Shown: one piece after another, positions 1 to 7,113 of the stretch
How positions within the stretch are numbered: position 1 is the first letter of the stretch
Layout: the number at the start of each line of letters is the position of its first letter
From: Streptacidiphilus neutrinimicus
GTDB taxonomy: Bacteria; Actinomycetota; Actinomycetes; Streptomycetales; Streptomycetaceae
NCBI RefSeq assembly: GCF_000787815.1
Contig: NZ_BBPO01000021.1
Location: 51,923 to 114,840, forward strand
Reading direction: 5' to 3'
DNA: 62,918 nt
Translations under genes and position numbers: made by a program
The notes under the pieces: generated by a model
What the model was told of the DNA's origin: nothing
Seen by the model: only the letters and a program-made list of their open reading frames with translations
Database searches by the model: none

Positions 1-17
1 GGCTGAACCCGCCCCGG

Positions 18-39
18 GGCGGGGCCGCGTCGCCCCGCC
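18..39 (-). terminator. hairpin downstream of the first membrane-protein gene
   Basis: Perfect 8-bp arms GGCGGGGC and GCCCCGCC around the loop CGCGTC lie about 50 bases past the stop codon of the leftmost gene. There is no clear T-run, so termination is inferred only from position and stem strength. Confidence 0.4.
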
Positions 40-88
40 GACGCGTTCCCGACGTGTTCCTGGCAGGTGCCGACGTGGCGTCACCGGC

Positions 89-1132
89 TCAGCCCAGCAG
101 GTAGGGCAGCCTCTCCCGCAGGAAGGCGCGCGGGAACGCGTCGCGGAGCCGCCACAGGCCGGCGTCCAGGACGAAGTGCGCCATCACCGCGCCCAGGTAG
201 GCCCCGTAGAGCGCACGCTCTACGGGGCCACCGCTGTGCAGGTGGGAGGCGAGGTTCAGCAGCAGGCCGAGCAGCAGCGCGACGTTGAGCAGCACGGCCA
301 GCGAGATCAACCGCGGTATTCGCTCGACCGGGCCGCCGCCCGCCACCAGCCCCATCATCACCAGGTACTGGAAACCGTGCGCCATCGTCAGCCCGGCGAC
401 CGCCGCGTACGGGGAGTCGAACAGGAAGACCGGCAGGAAGAAGCCGAGTGCCGTGCCGAACAGTACGGCCACCTGCCACGGCCGCTGCTCGGGGCGGCGG
501 CGCAGCAGCTGCACCACGCCGTAGCCGACCGAGGCGGCGAACAGCGCGGCGGCGAAGGGGAAGAGCGCGGTCAGCCGCGGCACCGAGCCCGTCAGCTGGA
601 GCAGCGCCGGGTGGCAGAGCAGGCCGAGGATGCCGAACACCCCGGCCGCGGTGACCGCGAGGCGCTCGCCCGGGCGCAGCGGCCCGGTGCCGTAGGCGGC
701 GGAGGCGAGCGCGGCCAGACCCAGGTTCTGCTTCTGGAAGTGGAAGAACTGCCAGGCGAAGAAGGCGAGCAGCAGCAAGGCGAACGGCTTCGGCGGGACC
801 AGGGCGCCCAGCACCGTCATCCCGGCGACGAGGCCGATCGGCGCCGCCACGTACCGTCCGCGCCGGGCGGCCATGAACCGGCGCACCTCCGGAACGGTGC
901 AGAACCAGGCGCTGCTGGCGACGTGCACGGAGGAGCCGAGGAAGAGCAGCAGGCCGAACCCGCGGCCGGCGCCGACCCCGGCGGGGGGCGCCGCGAGCGC
1001 GGCACCCAGCAGCGAACCCAGCGTCAGCAGCAAGGTGACGCACAGCCATACGTCGCGCGGCACGGCCCCGGACGCGTAGGGGCCGATCGCTCCGGCGCGG
1101 GGCCGGGTGCGGGCGGGGTCGACTGCTGGCAT
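89..1132 (-). CDS. multi-pass membrane protein with four conserved-looking histidines, function unknown
   Basis: A 347-residue, strongly hydrophobic protein with about eight or nine predicted membrane segments. I do not recognise a named family with confidence. Histidines sit at membrane edges in compact motifs: SSVHVASS (His70), FFHFQKQNLG (His131), AHGFQYL (His252) and AHFVLDAGLWRLRD (His319). That pattern recalls membrane metalloenzymes of the Brp/Blh (carotene oxygenase) kind, but this is inference only. The ATG at 1132 was chosen because the longer frame upstream is Arg/Gly/Pro-rich and lacks membrane character; no clear ribosome site is visible before it. It is divergent from the secreted hydrolase gene and does not look part of an operon. 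Confidence 0.75.
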   Translation of the reverse strand: MPAVDPARTRPRAGAIGPYASGAVPRDVWLCVTLLLTLGSLLGAALAAPPAGVGAGRGFGLLLFLGSSVHVASSAWFCTVPEVRRFMAARRGRYVAAPIGLVAGMTVLGALVPPKPFALLLLAFFAWQFFHFQKQNLGLAALASAAYGTGPLRPGERLAVTAAGVFGILGLLCHPALLQLTGSVPRLTALFPFAAALFAASVGYGVVQLLRRRPEQRPWQVAVLFGTALGFFLPVFLFDSPYAAVAGLTMAHGFQYLVMMGLVAGGGPVERIPRLISLAVLLNVALLLGLLLNLASHLHSGGPVERALYGAYLGAVMAHFVLDAGLWRLRDAFPRAFLRERLPYLLG

Positions 1133-1553
1133 CGCGCCAGCATAGGGCGGCCGACCGACAGCCCGGCCACCCCCGACCGGACGGGCCCGCACCACCCGGT
1201 GGCGGGAAGCCGCCGTTCGGCCGACCGACGGACAGAAGACGCACAGGAAGCCGACAAGAGACCGCACGAGGAACTCAGCCGGAACTTCCCGGGCCCTTGC
1301 CAGACCTTAACCGTTGGCCCGTGTCCGTCCGCATATGATCTGAGTGCGCTCGACGGACCCCGACCGGGGGGAGGGGGTGCTGCAGCCGTTCGACGGCAGG
1401 GAGCCGGCAGTAGGAGGCCTCCTCGGAGCGTCGGCTGTTCAGCGACCGTCCCACCTGGGGGCGCCCCGGGCCTCTACTCATGTCGCGGGCGTTGCGCTGG
1501 CCCAGACCACTTGATCACTCAAGCCGACAGCGCTCGACGAGGAGAAGCAACAA
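1133..1553. other. intergenic region between divergent genes, 421 bp
   Basis: No convincing gene is present. A -10-like TATGAT lies at 1334-1339 on the plus strand, about 215 bases before the downstream GTG start, without a clear -35. A G-rich stretch near 1366-1378 could pair with an upstream C-run. I recognise no riboswitch class. Confidence 0.4.
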
Positions 1554-3206
1554 GTGACCCGACGTACTCTGCGCCTCGCGGCCGTGCTCGGCTCCGCCGG
1601 GATGCTCGGCGGGGCGTTCTTCGCCCAGGCCGTGGCCTCCCCGCTGAAGAGCGCGCCGACCAGCAAGCCGCACGACGTCCTGGTCCTGTCCGTCGACGGC
1701 ATGCACCAGTCCGACCTCCAGTGGTACGTCTCGACCCACCCCGGCTCGGCGCTGGCCCAGCTGGTGGAGAGCGGGACGCAGTACACCCAGGCGAGCACGA
1801 CCGTCCCGTCGGACAGCCTCCCCGGCATGATCGCCCAGTTCACCGGCGGCGCCCCGGGCCTCACCGGCGTCTACGGCGACGACGCCTGGAACGCCAGGCT
1901 GCTGCCCCCAGGCACCACCGACTGCAAGGGCGTCAAGCCCGGCGCCAAGGTCGACTTCACCGAGGATCTGGACAGGAACAAGTCCAGCATCGACGCGGGC
2001 GAGGGCCTCGGGGGCCTGCCCGGCTCGGTCCTCCAGATGTCCGGCGCCCCGCAGAAGCTGATCGACCCGAGCAAGCTGCCGGTCGACCCGAAGACCTGCA
2101 AGCCGGTGTATCCGCACTCGTACCTGCTGGTCAACACCGTCTTCGAGGTGGCCCAGAACGCCGGCCTGCGCACCGCCTGGTCGGACGACCACGCCGCCGA
2201 CGAGATCCTGAACGGCCCCACCGGGACGGGCATCGACGACCTGTTCACGCCGGAGATCAACTCCGACGCGCCCGGCTACCCGGCCGGCGGCGACTGGACC
2301 ACGGACAGCAAGGCCACCGAGCAGTACGACAACACCAAGGTGCAGGCCGTCCTCAACGAGATCGACGGATTCAACCACCAGCACTCCGACCGCGTCGGCA
2401 CGCCGTCGATCTTCGGCATGAACTTCCAGGCGGTCTCCACCGCCCAGAAGCTCCCCTCCTCCGACGGTCTGAGTGGCGGCTACGTCTCGGCGAACGTGCC
2501 TGGCCCGCTCCTGGTCAAGAGCCTCGACTTCGTCAGCGACGAGATCGGCCGCATGGTCTCCGAGCTGCACAAGCGGCGCCTGGACAAGACCACCACGATC
2601 ATCCTCTCGTCCAAGCACGGCCAGTCCCCCACCGACCCGAAGGCGCTCACCCGGATCGACGACGCCCCCCTGCTGGCCGGCCTGAACGCCGCGTGGAAGA
2701 GGCTCCACCCGAGCGCGGGCAACCTCGTCGCCCACTCGGCCGACGACGACGGCATGATGCTCTGGCTGAGCGACCGCTCCCCGGCGGCCACGGACTTCGC
2801 CAAGTCGTACCTGCTGGCGCAGTCCGGCAAGGGCACCACGATCGACAACGCGTCCAAGGCGTTCACCCACAGCGGCCTCGACACGGTCTACGCGGGCGCG
2901 GCGGCGGCGAAGTACTTCGGCGTGAAGCCGGGCGACGCGCGGGTCCCGGACCTCTTCGGCGTCAGCCAGCCCGGCGTCGTCTACACCGCCGGCACGGGCG
3001 AGATCGCCGAGCACGGCGGGGCGCAGCCGGACGACCTGAACGTCCCGCTGGTGATCAGCGGCGCGTTCACGCCCAACCACGTCGTCGACACCGCACCCGT
3101 CGAGACCAAGCAGATCGCCCCGACCATCCTCACCCTCCTCGGCCTCGACCCGAGCTTGCTCGTCGGGGTCGACAAGGAGCACACCGAGGACCTCCCGATC
3201 CGCTGA
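1554..3206 (+). CDS. secreted alkaline-phosphatase-superfamily hydrolase (nucleotide pyrophosphatase/phosphodiesterase-like)
   Basis: A 550-residue protein. Residues 1-29 form a signal peptide (Arg-rich start, hydrophobic core, AVAS cleavage region), so it should be exported. The mature part opens with VLVLSVDGM (metal-ligand Asp48) and continues with TTVPSDSLPGM near residues 82-92, where the phosphodiesterase nucleophile (Thr or Ser) is expected. Later come LSSKHGQSP and VAHSADDDG, placed where the family binds its second metal set; SKHG replaces the more usual SDHG. The C-terminal APTILTLLGLDP is typical of the superfamily. The substrate is not predictable from sequence: nucleotides, phosphodiesters or phosphonates are all possible. 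The start is GTG with GAGGAG at 1539-1544, nine bases upstream. Confidence 0.85.
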   Translation: MTRRTLRLAAVLGSAGMLGGAFFAQAVASPLKSAPTSKPHDVLVLSVDGMHQSDLQWYVSTHPGSALAQLVESGTQYTQASTTVPSDSLPGMIAQFTGGAPGLTGVYGDDAWNARLLPPGTTDCKGVKPGAKVDFTEDLDRNKSSIDAGEGLGGLPGSVLQMSGAPQKLIDPSKLPVDPKTCKPVYPHSYLLVNTVFEVAQNAGLRTAWSDDHAADEILNGPTGTGIDDLFTPEINSDAPGYPAGGDWTTDSKATEQYDNTKVQAVLNEIDGFNHQHSDRVGTPSIFGMNFQAVSTAQKLPSSDGLSGGYVSANVPGPLLVKSLDFVSDEIGRMVSELHKRRLDKTTTIILSSKHGQSPTDPKALTRIDDAPLLAGLNAAWKRLHPSAGNLVAHSADDDGMMLWLSDRSPAATDFAKSYLLAQSGKGTTIDNASKAFTHSGLDTVYAGAAAAKYFGVKPGDARVPDLFGVSQPGVVYTAGTGEIAEHGGAQPDDLNVPLVISGAFTPNHVVDTAPVETKQIAPTILTLLGLDPSLLVGVDKEHTEDLPIR

Positions 3207-3256
3207 GCGGATCGACCGAGCGGACCGACCGAGCGGACCGACTGAGCAGACCCGCC
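3205..3256. repeat. 13-bp tandem repeat, three good copies and one degenerate
   Basis: GAGCGGATCGACC, GAGCGGACCGACC, GAGCGGACCGACT and GAGCAGACCCGCC follow one another without gaps. The first copy overlaps the TGA stop (3204-3206) of the upstream hydrolase gene. Confidence 0.85.
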
Positions 3257-3258
3257 AT

Positions 3259-3285
3259 GTGCCCAGCCTCCCCGAGGCCGGGCAC
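3259..3285. terminator. hairpin between convergent genes
   Basis: Arms GTGCCCAGCCTC (3259-3270) and GAGGCCGGGCAC (3274-3285) pair with one mismatch around a CCC loop. The hairpin lies between the convergent hydrolase and phosphatase genes, so it may serve both strands. Confidence 0.55.
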
Positions 3286-3302
3286 GGTCGTCCCGTCGCG
3301 GC

Positions 3303-4460
3303 TCAGCGTTCGGTCGCCGGGTCCGCCCAGGTGACGAGCATCAGGGCGGCGTCGTCGCGCAGCGGGCCGCCGGTGGTACGGGTGACGTCCGCGTGGACGG
3401 CGGCCAGGCAAGCGCCGAGGTCGGGGCCGGCGGAGCCGATCAGCTCGGGGGCGCGGTCCGCGAGCGGGTAGAACGTGCCGTCCACGTCGCGCGCCTCGGC
3501 GACGCCGTCGGTGTAGAGCAGGAGCCGGTCGTCGGGGGCGAAGTGTTCGCGCCAGGGCTGGGGCTCGCCCCCGGCCAGCCGGGCCAGACCGAGCGGGACC
3601 CACGGGTCCGGCGGCTCCAGCAGGCTCGCCGTGCCGTCCGGGCGGACGCGCAACGGCGGAACGTGACCGCAGTGGACCAGCTCGATGATGTCCGGCGGCT
3701 CGAACTGCACCAACAGCGCCGTCGTGAACTCGCCCGTCGCCGCGTGCCGCGCCACGCTCCGGTCCAGCCGCGCGGCGACGCCCGCCAGCTCCGGCTCGTC
3801 GTAGACGGACTCGCGGAAGGCGCCCAGCACCAGCGAGGCCATCCGCACGGCCGGCAGGCCCTTCCCGCGGACGTCGCCGATCAGCGCCCGCACGCCGTAG
3901 GGGGTGTCCACCACCGCGTAGAGATCGCCGCCGATCTGGGCCAGGTCGGCCGCCGAGACGTACCGCGCGGCCACCCGGACGGGGCCGACGCGCGGCTCCG
4001 GCGACGGCAGCAGGGCGAGCTGGGCCGCCTCGGCGACCGTGCGGACCGCCACCAGATGACGGGTCCTGACGATCCGGGCCTGCGAGATGAACGCGGCCCC
4101 GACGGTGAGCGCGGCATAGGCCACCAGGGTGCCCTCGAAGAGCCGACGCGCCTCGGAGTCCCCGAGGCCGTCGTACCGGGTGAGCACCACCATCAGCAGC
4201 AGGCCGAGGCAACTGCTGACCACCACCTCCAGCGGATACAGCAGCAGCGCGGCCAGCGGCGGGACCACGGACATCAGCGAGGCCAGATAGGTGTCCTGAC
4301 CGGACAGCAGGTCGGCGGCGCAGACGATCGCCATGGCCCCGCCGACCGGCAGCACCCGCTGCCACATCGGCAGCCCCAGCAGGGCGGCGCCGTCGTCGAG
4401 CGCCAGCCCGGCCGATGGCGCGGGGGCGCCCGCCCGGTCACCGGGCCGTGTGCGTCTCAC
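3303..4460 (-). CDS. membrane-anchored PP2C/SpoIIE-family serine phosphatase
   Basis: A 385-residue protein. Residues about 35-130 hold several membrane segments. A short linker (VRTVAEAAQLALLP) leads into a C-terminal SpoIIE/RsbU-type phosphatase domain from about residue 155. Metal-binding signatures are visible: GGDLY (177-181), IGDVRGKG (194-201), HCGHVPPL and YTDGVAEARD. In actinobacteria such proteins dephosphorylate anti-anti-sigma factors and so control sigma-B-like or sporulation regulators. No PAS, GAF or kinase domain is present, so the membrane part is probably the sensor. The GTG at 4460 has no obvious ribosome site; Met32 (4367) is an alternative start. No anti-sigma partner is adjacent. 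Confidence 0.85.
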   Translation of the reverse strand: MRRTRPGDRAGAPAPSAGLALDDGAALLGLPMWQRVLPVGGAMAIVCAADLLSGQDTYLASLMSVVPPLAALLLYPLEVVVSSCLGLLLMVVLTRYDGLGDSEARRLFEGTLVAYAALTVGAAFISQARIVRTRHLVAVRTVAEAAQLALLPSPEPRVGPVRVAARYVSAADLAQIGGDLYAVVDTPYGVRALIGDVRGKGLPAVRMASLVLGAFRESVYDEPELAGVAARLDRSVARHAATGEFTTALLVQFEPPDIIELVHCGHVPPLRVRPDGTASLLEPPDPWVPLGLARLAGGEPQPWREHFAPDDRLLLYTDGVAEARDVDGTFYPLADRAPELIGSAGPDLGACLAAVHADVTRTTGGPLRDDAALMLVTWADPATER

Positions 4461-4578
4461 AGGCCGAATTTATCGGAACGCCCTGTAAGCAACACGTCTG
4501 GATCACCGCAGCACCGCGCTGCGACCGATTCGGAAATATGACAGAAAGGGAGGTATCCACTCGCCTGGAGGCCCCATC

Positions 4579-5589
4579 ATGTCCGCTGCGGCCGCCCCGC
4601 CCCCGCGCGCGCCGCAGCGCCCTCCGCTCCCCGACATGCGCACCCACCGCTGGCGCACCTGCTTTCTCGTGGGGCTCGCACTCTGGCTGGCCAGCGTGGC
4701 CGTCACCTACTGGACCGGCAACCGCAACCTGGTGCCGACCGTGGTCCTGCTGGGCAGCTTCCTCGTGCCGGGCAGCTTCGTGGTCTGGGCTCACGAGCGC
4801 TACGGGCAGGATCTCGGGACCGACCGGATCATCGCCTGCTTCGCCGTGGGCGGGGTCATCGGGGTACTGGGCTCCTCGCTGCTGGAGTACTACCTGCTCA
4901 GGTCCACGGTCTGGCTCTACCTGGGGGTCGGCCTGATCGAGGAGGCAGTCAAGGCCTGGGCGCTGATCCTGCTGACGCGGCGGATCCCCGCGGGCGGCGT
5001 CCGGCACGGCCTGGTGCTCGGCGCGACGGTGGGGTTCGGCTTCGCGGCCTTCGAGAGCGCCGGATACGCCTTCAGCGCGGTGCTGACCGAGCACGGCTAC
5101 TCGCTGCCGGACCTGGTCACGACCGAGATCCTGCGGGGCGTCCTGACACCGCTGGGGCACGGCCTGTGGACGGCCATCCTGGGCGCGGTGCTGTTCCACG
5201 AGAGACGCGGCGACGGCCGGTTCCGGTTGAATCTGCGGGTGCTGCTCACCTATCTGGGCGTCTCGGTGCTCCACGCGCTGTGGGACTCCACCCACGGCAT
5301 CACCACCTGGCTCGTCGGCGAGCTCACCGAGACGCGGTGGCAGCGGACCGTCTTCGAGCTCGGCTACCTGCCCAACCCGACCCGGCACCAGGTGGAGCTG
5401 TTCGCCCTCTTCTCCACGCTCGGCCTGGTGGCGGTGTCCTGCCTGGGCCTCGGCTGGCTCGGCCTGATCGTCCCTCGGGCCCGCCGCGAGGGCGACCTTC
5501 CGCCACGTCGTCGCCGCCCGCGCCCGCCGCAGCCCCCGCTCGAACCGCACCAGCACTGGTACCGGCCGCCGGCCCCGCCGAACCGGTAG
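4579..5589 (+). CDS. PrsW-family intramembrane metalloprotease
   Basis: A 336-residue, eight-segment membrane protein. Conserved PrsW marks are LIEEAVKAWALIL (Glu121-Glu122), GFAAFES (Glu159), the LGHGLWTA histidine motif and LHALWDS. PrsW of Bacillus cleaves the anti-sigma factor RsiW. Here no anti-sigma target is adjacent, so the substrate is unknown. The N-terminus is Pro/Ala-rich, and the C-terminal tail (last 35 residues) is Arg/Pro-rich and likely cytoplasmic. The ATG at 4579 is preceded by TGGAGG eight bases upstream. Divergent from the SpoIIE-type phosphatase with about 118 bp between; both being membrane stress-type signalling proteins is suggestive, not proof, of a link. Confidence 0.85.
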   Translation: MSAAAAPPPRAPQRPPLPDMRTHRWRTCFLVGLALWLASVAVTYWTGNRNLVPTVVLLGSFLVPGSFVVWAHERYGQDLGTDRIIACFAVGGVIGVLGSSLLEYYLLRSTVWLYLGVGLIEEAVKAWALILLTRRIPAGGVRHGLVLGATVGFGFAAFESAGYAFSAVLTEHGYSLPDLVTTEILRGVLTPLGHGLWTAILGAVLFHERRGDGRFRLNLRVLLTYLGVSVLHALWDSTHGITTWLVGELTETRWQRTVFELGYLPNPTRHQVELFALFSTLGLVAVSCLGLGWLGLIVPRARREGDLPPRRRRPRPPQPPLEPHQHWYRPPAPPNR

Positions 5590-5671
5590 CCCGGCCGCGG
5601 CCGGTACTCCGCACGATCCCGGTGAAAAAACCCAGGGCCGACCAGGAACCGGTTCGGTGAGGGCGTGAGGG

Positions 5672-5709
5672 CTCGGCCGGTGTGGCGTCACAACGCGACA
5701 CCGGCCGAG
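5672..5709 (+). terminator. strong hairpin after the PrsW gene
   Basis: Perfect 12-bp arms CTCGGCCGGTGT (5672-5683) and ACACCGGCCGAG (5698-5709), extended after a G-G mismatch by GCGT/ACGC around the tetraloop CACA. No T-run follows. Confidence 0.65.
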
Positions 5710-5769
5710 GCGTCGCGGGGCGCGTATTCCTCGAATCGAAAGTGGCTCATCTCACCATCGTCAAGGCCT

Positions 5770-5787
5770 ACCTACGGTGGCGTAGGT
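5770..5787. promoter_or_regulatory. operator-like palindrome before the SGNH hydrolase gene
   Basis: ACCTACGGTGGCGTAGGT has perfect 7-bp arms (ACCTACG/CGTAGGT) around GTGG and lies 26 bases before the ATG at 5814. The pattern resembles operators of TetR-family lipid regulators in actinobacteria. That assignment is from general knowledge and untested; no TetR gene is adjacent. Confidence 0.5.
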
Positions 5788-5813
5788 CACTTCATGAGGT
5801 GAAGTATCGTGCC

Positions 5814-6617
5814 ATGCCGACTTCGCGATCACCTCAGGAGACCCCAGAGATCACGTCCTACGTGGCCATCGGTGACAGCTTCACCGAGGGGCTGAACGAC
5901 CCCGGCCCCGACGGAGGGTTCGCCGGGTGGGCCGACCGGCTGGCACGGCTGCTGGCCGAACAGCGCCCACTGTCGGAGTCCGGCCGCTACGACCTGCGCT
6001 ACGCCAACCTCGCCGTACGCGGCCGGCTGCTCGACCAGATCGCCGCGGAGCAGGTGCCGCAGCTCGAGCAGATGCAGCCGGACCTGGTCAGCATCTGCGC
6101 CGGCGGCAACGACATCCTGCGTCCGGGCAGCGACCCGGACGACGTGGCCGAACGCTTCGAGCGGGCCGTCGTGCGGATCACCCCGCACGCCGAGCGCGTG
6201 CTGATCTTCACCGGCTTCGACACCCGGGACACCCCGGTGCTCAAGCACCTGCGCGGAAAGATCGCCACCTACAACGCGCACCTGCGCGCGATCGCGGACC
6301 GCCACGACCTCGCCGTCGCCGACGTCTGGGCGCTGCGCTCCGTGCGCGACCGCCGGGCCTGGAGCGAGGACCGGCTGCACCTCTCGCCCGAGGGCCACGA
6401 GCGCGTCGCCCAGCTCGCCGCCCGTGCGCTCGGCGTGCCCGCCGGGGACCCGGAGTCCCCGTGGCCGCTGGCCGCCCCGCACACCCCGGCGGACCTGCGC
6501 CGGGAGAACATCCAGTGGGCGCGCGAATTCCTGCTCCCCTGGGTCGGCCGCCGTCTGCGCGGCGAGTCCTCGGGCGACCACGTGGTCGCGAAGCGCCCGG
6601 AGCTTGAACTGCTGTAG
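5814..6617 (+). CDS. SGNH/GDSL-family hydrolase
   Basis: A 267-residue protein of the SGNH esterase/lipase superfamily. Block I is YVAIGDSFTEG (nucleophile Ser22), block III is CAGGND (Asn99), and block V is EDRLHLSPEGH (Asp186, His189). No signal peptide is visible, so it probably acts in the cytoplasm, perhaps as an acyl-ester or acyl-thioester hydrolase; the substrate is not predictable. The ATG at 5814 was preferred over an upstream in-frame start because GAGGTGA lies at 5796-5802 and homology begins just after it. The upstream palindrome suggests control by a repressor. A strong terminator follows directly. Confidence 0.88.
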   Translation: MPTSRSPQETPEITSYVAIGDSFTEGLNDPGPDGGFAGWADRLARLLAEQRPLSESGRYDLRYANLAVRGRLLDQIAAEQVPQLEQMQPDLVSICAGGNDILRPGSDPDDVAERFERAVVRITPHAERVLIFTGFDTRDTPVLKHLRGKIATYNAHLRAIADRHDLAVADVWALRSVRDRRAWSEDRLHLSPEGHERVAQLAARALGVPAGDPESPWPLAAPHTPADLRRENIQWAREFLLPWVGRRLRGESSGDHVVAKRPELELL

Positions 6618-6660
6618 GGCCGGTCCACCGCAGGGCCCGTCGGGCTCGGTTGTTCGGCAT

Positions 6661-6700
6661 GCCCGCCGCCACACCTTCGGGTGTGGTCGGCGGGCTTTCT
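6661..6700 (+). terminator. intrinsic terminator after the SGNH hydrolase gene
   Basis: Arms GCCCGCCGCCACACC (6661-6675) and GGTGTGGTCGGCGGGC (6680-6695) pair with one bulge around a TTCG tetraloop and are followed by TTTCT. Confidence 0.85.
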
Positions 6701-6772
6701 GCTACCCCCAGCGACGAGAGCTTACTCTCGGTGCAGATGGGTTTTCCTCGCCCTTCTCCCCTGGGGGCGGCA

Positions 6773-6787
6773 TACCCTAGGGGGGTA
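6773..6787. promoter_or_regulatory. CsoR-like copper operator
   Basis: TACCCTAGGGGGGTA matches the TACCC-spacer-GGGTA form of CsoR operators in actinobacteria and lies 56 bases before the copZ start. It should mediate copper-induced derepression of copZ-copA. No csoR gene occurs in this window. Confidence 0.6.
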
Positions 6788-6842
6788 CGGTGTTGTCATC
6801 GTCTACCGGTCCACCACACGAGCGAGCCTTCAGGAGGCAGCC

Positions 6843-7058
6843 ATGACCACCGCCGTCTTCACCGTTTCCGGAATGACCTGCGGCCACTGCGAGAAGTCGG
6901 TCTCCGAGGAGCTCGGCGCCCTGCCCGGCGTGCTTCAGGTCTCCGCCGACGCCAAGGCCGGGACGGTGACCGTCGAGTCCGACCAGCCGCTCGACGACGC
7001 CGCGGTCCGCGCCGCCGTCGACGAGGCCGGCTACGAGCTCACCGGCCGCGGCGTCTGA
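6843..7058 (+). CDS. copZ: copper chaperone CopZ (single HMA domain)
   Basis: A 71-residue protein that is one heavy-metal-associated domain, with the copper site GMTCGHC (Cys13, Cys16). It should bind Cu(I) in the cytoplasm and hand it to the CopA ATPase encoded 55 bases downstream. The domain has the expected beta-alpha-beta-beta-alpha-beta length and ends almost at once after the last strand. GGAGG lies 6 bases before the ATG. The longer open frame upstream is not coding: it would cross the CsoR-like operator. Confidence 0.93.
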   Translation: MTTAVFTVSGMTCGHCEKSVSEELGALPGVLQVSADAKAGTVTVESDQPLDDAAVRAAVDEAGYELTGRGV

Positions 7059-7113
7059 TCCGAGCCGGGGCGAGGAACGCCCGTCCGCGCACGTTCATCG
7101 AGGAGGGAACGGC

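Noticed and set aside
1346-1545. Possible riboswitch in the leader of the secreted hydrolase
   Set aside because: I looked for c-di-AMP and cobalamin-type conserved cores and found no convincing match.
176-3334. 1052-codon open frame on the plus strand
   Set aside because: It crosses the opposite-strand membrane protein and the real hydrolase gene in another frame; its translation is Arg/Pro/Gly-rich with no domain. High-GC DNA gives long chance frames.
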